Notes: generated by a model not told the origin, from the sequence alone. 64,000 nucleotides of DNA from Pseudomonas corrugata (GCF_001269905.1 NZ_LHVK01000003.1:434001-498000); one strand, 5' to 3'. Positions 38,688 through 49,621 are shown, counted from the stretch's first letter. A program made the numbers and translations.

Positions 38688-39677
38688 ATGACCGATGAAT
38701 GGAAGGCACCGGCCAAGGCAAGCGCTGACAACGGTGACGACAAGAGCTGGAAGTTGCTGGAAAAGACCCTGATGGCCGGGGTACAGGAGCAGCGACGTGC
38801 GCGCCGCTGGGGTATCTTCTTCAAGTGCCTGGTCTTTATTTATCTTTTCGTCGGGCTGGGGGTCATTATCCAGGCGATCGATCTGAAGAAGAATCCCGGC
38901 AGCGGTTCGGCCTACACCGCGGTGATCGATATCGAAGGCATGATCGCGGACAAGGAGGCGGCGAGCGCGGACAACATAATTGGCAGTCTGCAGGCTGCGT
39001 TCGAGGATTCGAAAGTCAAGGGAGTGGTGCTGCGCATCAACAGTCCGGGCGGCAGTCCGGTGCAGGCGGGCTACGTCTATGACGAGATCGTTCGCCTGCG
39101 TGCGGCGCATCCGGATATCAAGGTCTATGCGGTGATCGCCGACCTGGGTGCTTCCGGTGCCTACTACATTGCCAGTGCGGCGGATCAGGTCTATGCCGAC
39201 AAGGCCAGTCTGGTGGGGTCCATTGGTGTAACCGCTGCCGGTTATGGTTTTGTCGAGACCCTGGACAAGCTCGGTATCGAGCGTCGGGTGTACACCGCTG
39301 GTGAGCATAAATCCTTCCTCGATCCTTTTCAGCCGCAGAAGCCGGAAGAAACCGCTTTCTGGCAGGGGGTGCTCGATACGACCCACAAGCAGTTCATCGC
39401 CAGCGTCAAGAAAGGGCGGGGTGACCGGCTCAAGGACAAGGATCACCCGGAGCTGTTCTCCGGTCTGGTCTGGTCCGGAGAGCAGGCGTTGTCCCTGGGG
39501 CTGATTGACGGGTTGGGCAGTGCCAGTTCGGTGGCGCGGGATGTGATCGGTGAGAAGGAGTTGGTGGACTTCACCGTCGAAGAGTCGCCGCTCGATCGTT
39601 TCTCGAAGAAGCTGGGGGCGAGCATTGCCGAGCGCCTGGCGATGTGGATGGGGTTCCAGGGGCCGGCATTGCGCTGA
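38688..39677 (+). CDS. sppA: SppA-like S49 peptidase
   Basis: 329 aa, short (36K-type) signal peptide peptidase. One N-terminal membrane helix (about residues 45-65) precedes the protease domain. The nucleophile Ser is in DLGASGAYYIASAADQ and the general base Lys in EHKSFLDPFQ. It should degrade cleaved signal peptides in the inner membrane. The ATG at 38688 follows GAAGGA. It is in the rluC-HAD-sppA operon. Confidence 0.92.
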   Translation: MTDEWKAPAKASADNGDDKSWKLLEKTLMAGVQEQRRARRWGIFFKCLVFIYLFVGLGVIIQAIDLKKNPGSGSAYTAVIDIEGMIADKEAASADNIIGSLQAAFEDSKVKGVVLRINSPGGSPVQAGYVYDEIVRLRAAHPDIKVYAVIADLGASGAYYIASAADQVYADKASLVGSIGVTAAGYGFVETLDKLGIERRVYTAGEHKSFLDPFQPQKPEETAFWQGVLDTTHKQFIASVKKGRGDRLKDKDHPELFSGLVWSGEQALSLGLIDGLGSASSVARDVIGEKELVDFTVEESPLDRFSKKLGASIAERLAMWMGFQGPALR

Positions 39678-39681
39678 TTGC

Positions 39682-39792
39682 CCTTGTTGGAGCTGGCGCA
39701 GCCTGCGATCTTTTGATCTTTCGCTTGAGACTCAAGTGTCAGGGGGGGGGGGATCGCAGCCTCGCTTCGCTCGGCAGCTCCTACAGGGTGGT
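39682..39792. repeat. Second-family interspersed inverted repeat with G11 tract
   Basis: GGAGCTGGCGCAGCCTGCGA with TCTTTTGATCTT on the left mirrors GATCGCAGCCTCGCTTCGCT with CGGCAGCTCCTAC on the right. It is related to the element at 23630. A run of 11 G (39742-39752) lies inside the loop. It fills the gap between the convergent sppA and maf genes. Confidence 0.75.
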
Positions 39793-39796
39793 CCTG

Positions 39797-40375
39797 TCAG
39801 GGGATTTGCAGGCCCTCCGCCAGCAACATATCCACAAGGCGGATCAGGGGCAGGCCGACCAGGCTGGTGGCGTCGGGGCCTTCGGTGCTCTGGAACAAAC
39901 TCACCCCCAGGCCCTCGGCTTTGAAGCTGCCGGCGCAATCATAAGGCTGTTCGATCCGCAGGTAGCGCTCGACCCGTTCCGGGTCGAGCGTGCGCATGTT
40001 GACGGTAAAGGGCACGCAATCGACCTGGCAGGCGCCGGTCTGGCTGTTGAGCAATGCCAGGCCGGTCAGGAATGTGACCCTGGTCCCGCTGGCGGCCAGC
40101 AGTTGTTCGCGGGCATTGTCGAAGGTGTGGGGTTTGCCCAGGATGCGCTCGCCGAGCACAGCGACCTGGTCCGAACCGATGATCAGGTGTGCCGGGTGGC
40201 TTTCAGCCAGTGCCAGGGCCTTTTCCCGGGCCAGGCGCTCTACCAGTGCCCGGGGAGGCTCGCCGGGGCGATGACTTTCGTCGATGTCCGGCGAGCGGCA
40301 GACGAATGGCAGCCCCAGGCGAGCGAGCAATTCCCGGCGGTAGACCGAGCTGGAGGCAAGTAATAAAGGCAGCAT
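39797..40375 (-). CDS. maf: Maf-family nucleotide pyrophosphatase
   Basis: 192 aa. Family landmarks are LLLASSSVYRRELLARLG, the substrate motif SPDIDESH, REKALALAESHPAHLIIGSDQVAV, and QPYDCAGSFKAEGLGVSLF. The YceF subgroup hydrolyses modified nucleotides such as m7GTP. The ATG at 40375 has TGGAG 6 bases upstream; the ATG at 40381 is directly adjacent to it. The gene is divergent from yceD. Confidence 0.92.
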   Translation of the reverse strand: MLPLLLASSSVYRRELLARLGLPFVCRSPDIDESHRPGEPPRALVERLAREKALALAESHPAHLIIGSDQVAVLGERILGKPHTFDNAREQLLAASGTRVTFLTGLALLNSQTGACQVDCVPFTVNMRTLDPERVERYLRIEQPYDCAGSFKAEGLGVSLFQSTEGPDATSLVGLPLIRLVDMLLAEGLQIP

Positions 40376-40443
40376 GGGCATCTCCAAAAGTCAGGGGCGA
40401 ATTCTAGCGAGGCGCGCAAGTGACGGACAGGGCTGAATTTCCT

Positions 40444-40471
40444 TTGACATGGGCGGGGGCATCCCTATAAT
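40444..40471 (+). promoter_or_regulatory. Strong sigma-70 promoter of yceD-rpmF
   Basis: Perfect -35 TTGACA (40444-40449), 16-base spacer, perfect -10 TATAAT (40466-40471). The start codon of yceD is only 10 bases after the -10, so the transcript should have almost no leader. Confidence 0.88.
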
Positions 40472-40480
40472 GCTGCGCCT

Positions 40481-41008
40481 ATGTTGAATGACCCGATTCC
40501 ACCTCACGTTGACCCGCGCAAATTGGCTGACCGTGGCACCACCCTTCAAGGTGAACTGCTGCTGGCCGATTTGAAGAGACTCTGCGACCCGCTTTCCGAT
40601 GATGTCGGTACGGTCCAGGCCAAATTCGTTTTTGAACGAGATGAACGTAAATCTGTGGTTATCCACAGCTTTATCGACACTGAAGTCAAAATGGTTTGCC
40701 AGCGTTGTCTTGAGCTGGTCACCCTGCCGATCCACAGCGAATGCAGTTACGCCGTGGTGAAGGAGGGTGCGAATACCCAGTCGTTGCCGAAAGGTTATGA
40801 CGTGCTGGAACTGGGCGAAGATCCATTGGATCTGCAGTCACTGATCGAGGAGGAGCTTCTGCTCGCCTTGCCCATTGTGCCTGCTCATCATCCGGAAGAA
40901 TGCCAGCAGCCGGCGGGAGCAGATGAACCCGAACCGAGCGAGGACGAGGTAACGCGGTCCAACCCGTTCAGTGTATTGGCGCAGTTAAAGCGTGACCCAA
41001 ACGTTTAG
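40481..41008 (+). CDS. yceD: YceD/DUF177 family protein
   Basis: 175 aa. The DUF177 pattern (GTTLQGELLLADLKRLCDPL, VKMVCQRCLELVTLPIHSE with a Cys-X2-Cys, LDLQSLIEEELLLALPIVP) is clear. In bacteria it is tied to 23S rRNA accumulation and is found beside rpmF. There is no ribosome site ahead of the ATG, which fits near-leaderless translation. The end is acidic. It is followed by rpmF after 13 bases. Confidence 0.93.
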   Translation: MLNDPIPPHVDPRKLADRGTTLQGELLLADLKRLCDPLSDDVGTVQAKFVFERDERKSVVIHSFIDTEVKMVCQRCLELVTLPIHSECSYAVVKEGANTQSLPKGYDVLELGEDPLDLQSLIEEELLLALPIVPAHHPEECQQPAGADEPEPSEDEVTRSNPFSVLAQLKRDPNV

Positions 41009-41021
41009 GAGTTAATCAATT

Positions 41022-41204
41022 ATGGCTGTTCAGCAGAACAAAAAATCCCGCTCTGCCCGTGACATGCGCCGTTCGCACGACGCTCTCGAGGCTAGCACCC
41101 TGTCTGTAGAAAAAACCACTGGTGAAGTTCACCTGCGTCACCACGTATCGCCAGAAGGCGTATACCGTGGTCGTAAAGTGATCGACAAGGGCGCTGACGA
41201 GTAA
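41022..41204 (+). CDS. rpmF: 50S ribosomal protein L32
   Basis: 60 aa, [20 protein letters not shown] followed by the [16 protein letters not shown]-terminus. It lacks the four zinc-binding Cys of some L32 proteins (C-minus form). TAGGAGTTAATCAATT precedes the ATG. Confidence 0.97.
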
Positions 41205-41207
41205 TCC

Positions 41208-42218
41208 TTGTCCGCTCAAGTCATCGCAATTGACGCAATGGGCGGGGACTTCGGTCCCCGCAGCATTGTTCAGGCCAGCCTTGCTTGCTTGAATGCAACA
41301 CCCTCGCTGCACCTGACCCTCGTCGGTCAACCCTCCCTTCTTGAAGAAATGCTCAGCGGCCGGACGGCAGCGGATCGCGCGCGCCTGACGATTACCCCTG
41401 CCTGCGAAGTCATCACCATGGACGAAAAGCCGGCCCAGGCCTTGCGCGGCAAGCCTGACGCGTCGATGCGGGTGGCCCTTGAGCTGCTGCGCGACGGCAA
41501 GGTGCAGGCCTGTGTCAGTGCCGGCAATACCGGGGCGCTGATGGCGCTGTCGCGCTATGTGCTCAAGACTCTGCCGGGCATCGACCGACCGGCGATGGTC
41601 GCGGCCATTCCGACCCGGAGAGGGTTTTGCCAGTTGCTGGACCTGGGTGCCAATGTCGATTGCAGCGCCGAGCACCTGCTGCAATTTGCAGTGATGGGCT
41701 CGGTGGCGGCTGAAACCCTCGGTATTGTGCGTCCTCGCGTGGCGTTGCTGAACATTGGAACCGAAGACATCAAGGGCAACCAGCAGGTCAAGCTGGCCGC
41801 CACGTTGTTGCAGAACGCGCGGGGAATCAACTACATCGGTTTCGTCGAGGGCGACGGTTTGTACCGGGGCGAGGCGGACGTGGTGGTATGTGACGGCTTC
41901 GTCGGCAATATCCTGCTCAAATCCAGTGAAGGCCTGGCAACCATGATTGGCGAGCGGATCGAGACCCTGTTCCGGCAGAGTCTGGTCTCACGGGTGGTGG
42001 GTGCCCTGGCGCTGCCCTTGATGCGTCGCCTGCAGGCGGACCTGGCGCCGGCGCGGCATAACGGGGCCAGTTTTCTCGGGCTGCAGGGTATTGTGATCAA
42101 GAGTCATGGTTCGGCGGGCGTGCAGGGTTTTCAAAGCGCTATCAACCGGGCCGTGATAGAAATCCAGGAAAACCTGCCCGAACGCCTTCATGGACGTCTC
42201 GAAGATTTGTTAACTTAG
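41208..42218 (+). CDS. plsX: Phosphate acyltransferase PlsX
   Basis: 336 aa. It converts acyl-ACP to acyl-phosphate for phospholipid synthesis. The N-terminus [13 protein letters not shown] and the internal [21 protein letters not shown] and [18 protein letters not shown] are PlsX signatures. The TTG at 41208, three bases after the rpmF stop, is the only start upstream of the conserved core, with no strong ribosome site. Expression is probably coupled to rpmF. Confidence 0.96.
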   Translation: MSAQVIAIDAMGGDFGPRSIVQASLACLNATPSLHLTLVGQPSLLEEMLSGRTAADRARLTITPACEVITMDEKPAQALRGKPDASMRVALELLRDGKVQACVSAGNTGALMALSRYVLKTLPGIDRPAMVAAIPTRRGFCQLLDLGANVDCSAEHLLQFAVMGSVAAETLGIVRPRVALLNIGTEDIKGNQQVKLAATLLQNARGINYIGFVEGDGLYRGEADVVVCDGFVGNILLKSSEGLATMIGERIETLFRQSLVSRVVGALALPLMRRLQADLAPARHNGASFLGLQGIVIKSHGSAGVQGFQSAINRAVIEIQENLPERLHGRLEDLLT

Positions 42219-42288
42219 GCGTTTTCGTCCGACAATGCTTAAATGTGACCGGTCGGTTCAACCCGCCATCCAACTGTCAGTTTCCTAG

Positions 42289-42310
42289 CGCCCCACGGGG
42301 CGTCAATTTT
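42289..42310 (+). terminator. Weak hairpin between plsX and fabD
   Basis: CGCCCC-AC-GGGGCG (42289-42302) followed by TCAATTTTT. The loop is very short, so it may be an attenuator or processing stem; partial read-through into fabD is likely. Confidence 0.4.
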
Positions 42311-42341
42311 TGGCGACAAGATCATTAGGGGCTTTGTTTTC

Positions 42342-43280
42342 ATGTCTGCTTCCCTCGCATTCGTCTTTCCAGGACAGGGCTCGCAGTCCCTCGGCATGTT
42401 GGCCGAGCTGGGCGCGCAATACCCGCTGATCCTCGAAACATTCAAAGAAGCGTCCGATGCACTCGGCTATGACTTGTGGGCACTGACCCAGCAAGGGCCC
42501 GAAGAGCAACTCAATCAAACCGATAAAACCCAGCCGGCCATCCTGACCGCCTCGGTAGCCCTTTGGCGTCTTTGGCTGGCTGAAGGTGGTGCGCGTCCGG
42601 CCTTTGTTGCCGGTCATAGCCTGGGAGAGTACAGCGCCCTTGTCGCTGCGGGCAGCCTGAGCCTGGGCGACGCGGTGAAACTGGTGGAGCGTCGTGGCCA
42701 GTTGATGCAGGAGGCCGTTCCGGCTGGGCAGGGCGGCATGGCCGCGATCCTCGGCCTGGACGATGCCGATGTGCTGGCAGCCTGTGCCGAGGCGGCGCAA
42801 GGCGATGTGGTCAGTGCGGTTAACTTCAACTCCCCGGGGCAGGTCGTGATCGCCGGTGCCAAGGCTGCGGTCGAACGCGCCATCGAAGGCTGCAAGGCCC
42901 GTGGTGCCAAGCGCGCCATGCCGTTGCCGGTCAGCGTGCCGTCGCACTGTGAATTGATGCGTCCTGCTGCCGAGCGCTTCGCCGAATCCATTGCCGCCAT
43001 TGATTGGCAGTCCCCGCAGATTCCCGTGGTGCAGAACGTCAGCGCTGATGTGGCGCCAGACCTTGAGACCCTCAAGCGTGATCTGCTGGAGCAGCTCTAC
43101 AAGCCGGTTCGCTGGGTCGAATCGGTGCAGACCCTGGCGGCCAAGGGTGCGATCGAACTGGTCGAGTGTGGCCCTGGCAAGGTGCTGGCCGGCCTGAACA
43201 AACGCTGCGCCGAAGGCGTGTCGACTTCCAATCTCAACACCCCAGACGCTTTCGCTGCCGCCCGTGCAGCGCAGGCCTGA
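42342..43280 (+). CDS. fabD: Malonyl-CoA:ACP transacylase FabD
   Basis: 312 aa. FVFPGQGSQSLGML at the start, and the nucleophile Ser93 in GHSLGEYSALV. The His of the VSVPSHCELM region completes the pair. It loads malonate onto AcpP. It is the first of the fabD-fabG-acpP-fabF group. The usual family length is present. Confidence 0.97.
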   Translation: MSASLAFVFPGQGSQSLGMLAELGAQYPLILETFKEASDALGYDLWALTQQGPEEQLNQTDKTQPAILTASVALWRLWLAEGGARPAFVAGHSLGEYSALVAAGSLSLGDAVKLVERRGQLMQEAVPAGQGGMAAILGLDDADVLAACAEAAQGDVVSAVNFNSPGQVVIAGAKAAVERAIEGCKARGAKRAMPLPVSVPSHCELMRPAAERFAESIAAIDWQSPQIPVVQNVSADVAPDLETLKRDLLEQLYKPVRWVESVQTLAAKGAIELVECGPGKVLAGLNKRCAEGVSTSNLNTPDAFAAARAAQA

Positions 43281-43295
43281 ACAGGAGAAGCTTGC

Positions 43296-44039
43296 ATGAG
43301 TCTGCAAGGTAAAGTTGCACTGGTGACCGGTGCAAGCCGCGGCATCGGCCAGGCCATTGCCCTGGAACTGGGTCGCCAAGGCGCCATCGTTGTCGGCACC
43401 GCGACTTCCGCTTCGGGCGCCGAGCGTATCGCCGCGACCCTGAAGGAAAACGGTATTCAAGGCACTGGTCTTGAGCTGAACGTCACCAGCGACGAATCCG
43501 TTGCGGCGGTATTGGCCAGTATCCAGGAGCAGTTCGGTGTCCCGGCTATCCTGGTCAATAATGCCGGTATCACTCGTGATAACCTCATGATGCGCATGAA
43601 AGATGACGAATGGTTCGACGTGATCGATACCAACCTGAACAGTCTGTACCGGCTGTCCAAGGGCGTTCTGCGCGGCATGACCAAGGCTCGTTGGGGGCGG
43701 ATCATCAGTATCGGTTCGGTTGTAGGTGCCATGGGCAACGCCGGCCAAGTAAACTATGCTGCGGCCAAGGCCGGTCTGGAAGGTTTCAGTCGGGCGCTGG
43801 CGCGTGAAGTGGGTTCGCGCTCGATTACGGTAAACTCGGTCGCGCCGGGTTTCATCGACACCGACATGACCCGCGAACTGCCGGAAGCTCAGCGTGAAGC
43901 CTTGTTGACACAAATTCCGCTGGGGCGCCTGGGGCAGGCCGAAGAGATCGCGTCCGTGGTCGCTTTTCTTGCGTCCGACGCTGCGGCATACGTGACCGGA
44001 GCTACAATCCCGGTGAACGGCGGGATGTACATGAGTTAA
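43296..44039 (+). CDS. fabG: 3-oxoacyl-ACP reductase FabG
   Basis: 247-aa short-chain dehydrogenase. The NADPH site is TGASRGIGQA, followed by NNAG, the catalytic Ser in ISIGSVVGAMGNAG and Tyr/Lys in YAAAKAG. The C-terminus ITVNSVAPGFIDTDMT and GGMYMS matches FabG. ACAGGAGAAG precedes the ATG. Confidence 0.97.
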   Translation: MSLQGKVALVTGASRGIGQAIALELGRQGAIVVGTATSASGAERIAATLKENGIQGTGLELNVTSDESVAAVLASIQEQFGVPAILVNNAGITRDNLMMRMKDDEWFDVIDTNLNSLYRLSKGVLRGMTKARWGRIISIGSVVGAMGNAGQVNYAAAKAGLEGFSRALAREVGSRSITVNSVAPGFIDTDMTRELPEAQREALLTQIPLGRLGQAEEIASVVAFLASDAAAYVTGATIPVNGGMYMS

Positions 44040-44229
44040 ATGTGACGGATTGCTTCAAAAAAATGTCATACGAGCTGTCTAAAATCCGTTATAAAGCTGC
44101 AACTTATTTATAGGCGGCGGGCCGTCAGGGTTCGAAGGAAAAGCTTTCGGTTGAAAAATCGAAAAGCCTTTCTATACACTTACCCACCGGCCAGTTGCCT
44201 GAATTGTCCATTAGGAGTGAAAACAAGGT

Positions 44230-44466
44230 ATGAGCACCATCGAAGAGCGCGTCAAGAAAATCGTTGCCGAGCAACTGGGCGTTAAGGAAGATGAAGTCAA
44301 GAATGAAGCATCTTTCGTTGAAGACCTGGGTGCCGACTCCCTTGACACCGTTGAGCTGGTGATGGCTCTGGAAGAGGAATTCGAGACCGAAATCCCTGAC
44401 GAAGAAGCTGAAAAAATCACCACTGTTCAGCTGGCTATCGACTACGTAAACAGCCAGCAAGGCTGA
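44230..44466 (+). CDS. acpP: Acyl carrier protein
   Basis: 78-aa acidic carrier of the fatty-acid chain. The phosphopantetheine Ser is Ser37 in [18 protein letters not shown]. The 190-bp gap from fabG is AT-rich near 44065-44120 (for example TTATAAAG at 44089) and probably holds a separate acpP promoter, as is usual for this abundant protein. TAGGAGTGAAAACAAGGT precedes the ATG. Confidence 0.97.
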   Translation: MSTIEERVKKIVAEQLGVKEDEVKNEASFVEDLGADSLDTVELVMALEEEFETEIPDEEAEKITTVQLAIDYVNSQQG

Positions 44467-44495
44467 TCGTTTTTAGTCGTCGCTCGCTGTCATGG

Positions 44496-44531
44496 AAAAA
44501 CCGCACTGCCATCACGGCGTGCGGTTTTTTC
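44496..44531 (+). terminator. Terminator/attenuator between acpP and fabF
   Basis: AAAAACCGCA (44496-44505) pairs with TGCGGTTTTT (44520-44529), followed by more T. It should end most acpP transcripts and leave partial read-through to fabF. Confidence 0.85.
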
Positions 44532-44574
44532 TTTAGGCCTGATGAAAAGTCGTCATTAGAAAAAGGAGAGTGCT

Positions 44575-45819
44575 GTGTCGCGTAGACGCGTCGTAGTCAC
44601 CGGTATGGGTATGTTGTCGCCACTGGGCACGGATGTGCCGAGCAGTTGGCAGGGCATTCTGGCTGGCCGTAGTGGCATTGGTCTGATCGAACACACCGAC
44701 CTTTCTGCCTATTCCACCCGTTTTGGCGGCTCGGTAAAGGGCTTCAATGTCGAGGAATACCTGTCGGTCAAGGAAGCCCGAAAGCTCGACCTGTTCATTC
44801 AATACGGCCTGGCTGCCGGTTTTCAGGCAGTGCGTAATGCCGGCCTGGAAGTCACCGATGCCAACCGTGAACGCATCGGCGTGGCCATGGGTTCGGGTAT
44901 TGGCGGCTTGACCAATATCGAAGAAACCAGCCGCACGCTGCATGATTCGGGGCCGCGGCGGATTTCTCCGTTCTTCGTGCCGGGCTCGATCATCAATATG
45001 ATTTCCGGTTTCCTGTCCATCCATCTGGGTGCACAGGGACCCAACTACGCCATTGCCACGGCATGCACCACGGGTACCCACTGCATCGGCATGGCCGCGC
45101 GCAACATCATGTACGACGAAGCTGACGTGATGATCGCTGGCGGCGCCGAGATGGCGGCTTGTGGCCTAGGCATGGGCGGCTTCGGTGCCTCTCGGGCACT
45201 GTCGACCCGCAACGACGAGCCGACCCGTGCCAGCAGACCTTGGGACAAGGGCCGCGATGGCTTTGTGCTGTCCGACGGTGCCGGTGCGCTGGTGCTCGAG
45301 GAGCTGGAGCACGCCAAGGCGCGTGGCGCGACCATCTATGCCGAGTTGATCGGCTTTGGTACCAGCGGTGACGCGTACCACATGACGTCGCCGCCGGCCG
45401 ATGGCGCCGGTGCTGCCCGATGCATCGCCAATGCCCTGCGTGACGCGAAGATCAATAGCGAACAGGTGCAGTACATCAACGCCCATGGCACGTCGACACC
45501 GGCGGGCGACCTGGCCGAAGCCCAGGCGATCAAGACCGTCTTCGGCGAGCATGCCTACAAACTGGCGGTCAGCTCGACCAAATCGATGACCGGTCACCTG
45601 CTGGGCGCCGCCGGCGCGGTGGAAGCGATCTTCAGCGTGCTGGCGATCAACAGCCAGGTTGCGCCGCCAACCATCAACCTCGACGAGCCGGACGAAGGTT
45701 GCGACCTGGACTTCGTTCCGCACACCGCCCGGGGCATGGACATCGATGTAGTGCTGTCCAACTCCTTCGGCTTCGGCGGCACCAACGGCTCGCTGGTGTT
45801 CCGCCGGTTCGCCGGCTGA
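44575..45819 (+). CDS. fabF: 3-oxoacyl-ACP synthase II FabF
   Basis: 414-aa condensing enzyme. The Cys-His-His triad is Cys164 (ATACTTGTH), His304 ([11 protein letters not shown]) and His341 ([14 protein letters not shown]). The GTG start has AAAGGAGAG ahead. The end overlaps the pabC ATG. It elongates acyl chains, including C16:1 to C18:1. Confidence 0.97.
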   Translation: MSRRRVVVTGMGMLSPLGTDVPSSWQGILAGRSGIGLIEHTDLSAYSTRFGGSVKGFNVEEYLSVKEARKLDLFIQYGLAAGFQAVRNAGLEVTDANRERIGVAMGSGIGGLTNIEETSRTLHDSGPRRISPFFVPGSIINMISGFLSIHLGAQGPNYAIATACTTGTHCIGMAARNIMYDEADVMIAGGAEMAACGLGMGGFGASRALSTRNDEPTRASRPWDKGRDGFVLSDGAGALVLEELEHAKARGATIYAELIGFGTSGDAYHMTSPPADGAGAARCIANALRDAKINSEQVQYINAHGTSTPAGDLAEAQAIKTVFGEHAYKLAVSSTKSMTGHLLGAAGAVEAIFSVLAINSQVAPPTINLDEPDEGCDLDFVPHTARGMDIDVVLSNSFGFGGTNGSLVFRRFAG

Positions 45820-46634
45820 TGGACAGCTGGGTCGACGGTCAGCCGGCTGACGTTTTATCGCTGAAGGATCGCGGCCTGGCTTATGGCGATGGGTTGTTTG
45901 AAACCATCGCCGTGCGCGACGGTGTGCCGACGCTGCTGGAGCGTCATCTGCAGCGGCTCGAGCAGGGCTGCCGGCGGTTGGCGCTCAATGTCGACAAAGG
46001 GGCATTGAGCACTGAACTGAACGCCTATGCGCAACGCCTGGGTGAAGGGGTGCTGAAGCTGATCGTGACCCGTGGCGACAGCCAGCGCGGTTATGCCGCT
46101 GTCCCCTCGGTCCAGGCTCGGCGCATCCTGCAAGGGAATCCGCCGGCGGCTTATCCTGCTGCTCATGCCGAGCGGGGCGTTTCCCTGTTTCCTTGTGCGA
46201 CCCGCTTGTCCGAGCAGCCACTGCTTGCCGGCCTCAAACACCTCAATCGTCTTGAACAGGTCATGGCTCGCGCCGAATGGACCGACTCGGAGCACGCCGA
46301 GGGTCTGATGCTGGATATGTCCGGGCGCGTGATCGAAGGGGTCTTCAGCAATCTGTTTATCGTACGCGATGGGGTGTTGGTGACTGCTGATCTGAGCCGG
46401 TGCGGCGTGGCAGGCGTGATGCGTGCCGAATTATTGTTTCAAGCCGAGTCACAGGGCATCGCCACGCAAGTGGCCGATATCCGCCTCGAGCAACTGCACC
46501 AGGCCGATGAGGTCTTTGTCTGCAACAGCGTGTATGGCGTATGGCCGGTGCGCGCATGCGGTTCGACGCGCTGGTCGGCCGGGCCGCTCACCCGTAAACT
46601 GCAGACCCTTGCCCGCGCGTTATTGGATGTTTGA
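45819..46634 (+). CDS. pabC: Aminodeoxychorismate lyase PabC
   Basis: 271-aa PLP fold-type IV enzyme that releases p-aminobenzoate from 4-amino-4-deoxychorismate for folate synthesis. The start motif is DRGLAYGDGLFET, the PLP Lys is in LAGLKHLNRLEQV and the C-terminal loop is EVFVCNSVYGVWPV. The ATG at 45819 overlaps the fabF stop; the frame is open upstream inside fabF. Confidence 0.95.
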   Translation: MDSWVDGQPADVLSLKDRGLAYGDGLFETIAVRDGVPTLLERHLQRLEQGCRRLALNVDKGALSTELNAYAQRLGEGVLKLIVTRGDSQRGYAAVPSVQARRILQGNPPAAYPAAHAERGVSLFPCATRLSEQPLLAGLKHLNRLEQVMARAEWTDSEHAEGLMLDMSGRVIEGVFSNLFIVRDGVLVTADLSRCGVAGVMRAELLFQAESQGIATQVADIRLEQLHQADEVFVCNSVYGVWPVRACGSTRWSAGPLTRKLQTLARALLDV

Positions 46635-46637
46635 TTC

Positions 46638-47798
46638 GTGAGACGTAAATTCTTGCTGTTGCTGGAAACCGGCCTGGTTCTGGCAGGGCTGCTGTGGGGC
46701 GCTTCGGCCTGGAAAATTCATTCGGCGTTGCAACAGCCGCTGAACATCACCCAGGAAGAACTGCTGGAGATCCCTAACGGGACCACCCCGACCAAAACCT
46801 TCTATCGTCTCGAGGCCGACGGCCTGATCAGGGACGCGTTCTGGCTGAGGGTGTATTGGCGTTTCAATCTCGCCGGCCAGCCACTGCACTCCGGTGAATA
46901 CCGGATGGTGCCGGGCATGACCATGGAGAACCTGATCGGCGTATGGAAACGCGGCGAGGTGGTGCAGTACAGCCTGACGCTGGTGGAAGGCTGGAATTTC
47001 CGTCAGGTCCGTGCTGCCCTGGCCAAGGATGAAAAACTCCAGCAGACCCTCACCGGCTTGAGTGACAGCGAGGTGATGGATCGGCTGGGACATTCCGGAG
47101 TGTTCCCTGAAGGACGGTTTTTCCCGGATACCTATCGCTTCGTGCGCGGGACGTCGGACGTTGATCTGCTGAACAAGGCGTATGACCGGCTTGAAGACGT
47201 GCTGGCCAGGGAATGGGCCGAACGCGCCGCCGATGTGCCTTACACACAGCCTTACCAGGCGCTGATCATGGCGTCCCTTGTGGAAAAGGAAACCGGCGTA
47301 CCTCAGGAGCGCAGTCAGATCGCCGGTGTGTTCGTGCGTCGCCTGCGCATGGGCATGCTGCTGCAGACCGACCCCACGGTGATCTATGGCCTTGGCGAGC
47401 GCTACACCGGCAAACTCACCCGTGCCCATTTGAAGGAAGAGAATCCCTACAACACCTACATGGTGCCCGGGCTACCGCCAACGCCGATTTCAATGGTGGG
47501 GCGCGAGGCGATTCATGCCGCGTTGAATCCAGCGTCGGGCAACAGCCTTTACTTCGTCGCGCGCGGGGATGGCAGCCACGTGTTCTCCAACAATCTGGAT
47601 GAGCACAACAACGCGGTGCGTGAATACCAACTCAAACGTCGCGCCGACTATCGCTCCAGTCCGGCTCCGGCTACGCTGGACGACTCGGCGCCGATTCCCG
47701 CTGCCTCGCCTGATACGGCCCCCGATGCCCTGCCCCAGGTGCAACCCGAGAAGCCTGCTCCTGAACCGAATGCTGACGAGCGCCCGAGCCCGCAATGA
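46638..47798 (+). CDS. mltG: Endolytic murein transglycosylase MltG
   Basis: 386 aa. One N-terminal membrane helix (residues ~5-25) precedes a periplasmic YceG domain with the catalytic Glu in ALIMASLVEKETGVP, then DPTVIYGLGERYTGKL and YNTYMVPGLPPTPI. It cuts nascent glycan strands. The C-terminal ~45 residues are a Pro/Ala-rich tail. The GTG start is three bases after the pabC stop. Confidence 0.95.
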   Translation: MRRKFLLLLETGLVLAGLLWGASAWKIHSALQQPLNITQEELLEIPNGTTPTKTFYRLEADGLIRDAFWLRVYWRFNLAGQPLHSGEYRMVPGMTMENLIGVWKRGEVVQYSLTLVEGWNFRQVRAALAKDEKLQQTLTGLSDSEVMDRLGHSGVFPEGRFFPDTYRFVRGTSDVDLLNKAYDRLEDVLAREWAERAADVPYTQPYQALIMASLVEKETGVPQERSQIAGVFVRRLRMGMLLQTDPTVIYGLGERYTGKLTRAHLKEENPYNTYMVPGLPPTPISMVGREAIHAALNPASGNSLYFVARGDGSHVFSNNLDEHNNAVREYQLKRRADYRSSPAPATLDDSAPIPAASPDTAPDALPQVQPEKPAPEPNADERPSPQ

Positions 47799-47808
47799 CT
47801 CTGACTAA

Positions 47809-49429
<1,621 letters not shown>

Positions 49430-49447
49430 CAGACGTCGCCAAGGCTC

Positions 49448-49593
49448 CTAGACTCAGTACGAAAAGTCTTGAGACGAAGGTCAGGCAAGGCGAAAACAGC
49501 CGAGGAAGCGCAGTGTACTGGAGTACATGAGCATTCCGAGGCTGTTTTCAACGCAGCATGAACAAGTATCAAGGCTTTTCGTACTGAGGCTAG
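49448..49593. repeat. 146-bp imperfect palindromic element
   Basis: The outer arms CTAGACTCAGTACGAAAAGT (49448 onward, through CTTGA) and TCAAGGCTTTTCGTACTGAG (49569 onward, through GCTAG) match at 23 of 25 positions. The inner arms GAAAACAGCC (49492) and GGCTGTTTTC (49540) pair again, around a centre of GTACTGGAGTAC. I recall similar sequences scattered in Pseudomonas genomes, but could not check. It sits between holB and pilZ and would form one long RNA hairpin. Confidence 0.75.
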
Positions 49594-49621
49594 ACTCAGC
49601 TCAATCGCAGCGGAGATCAGC

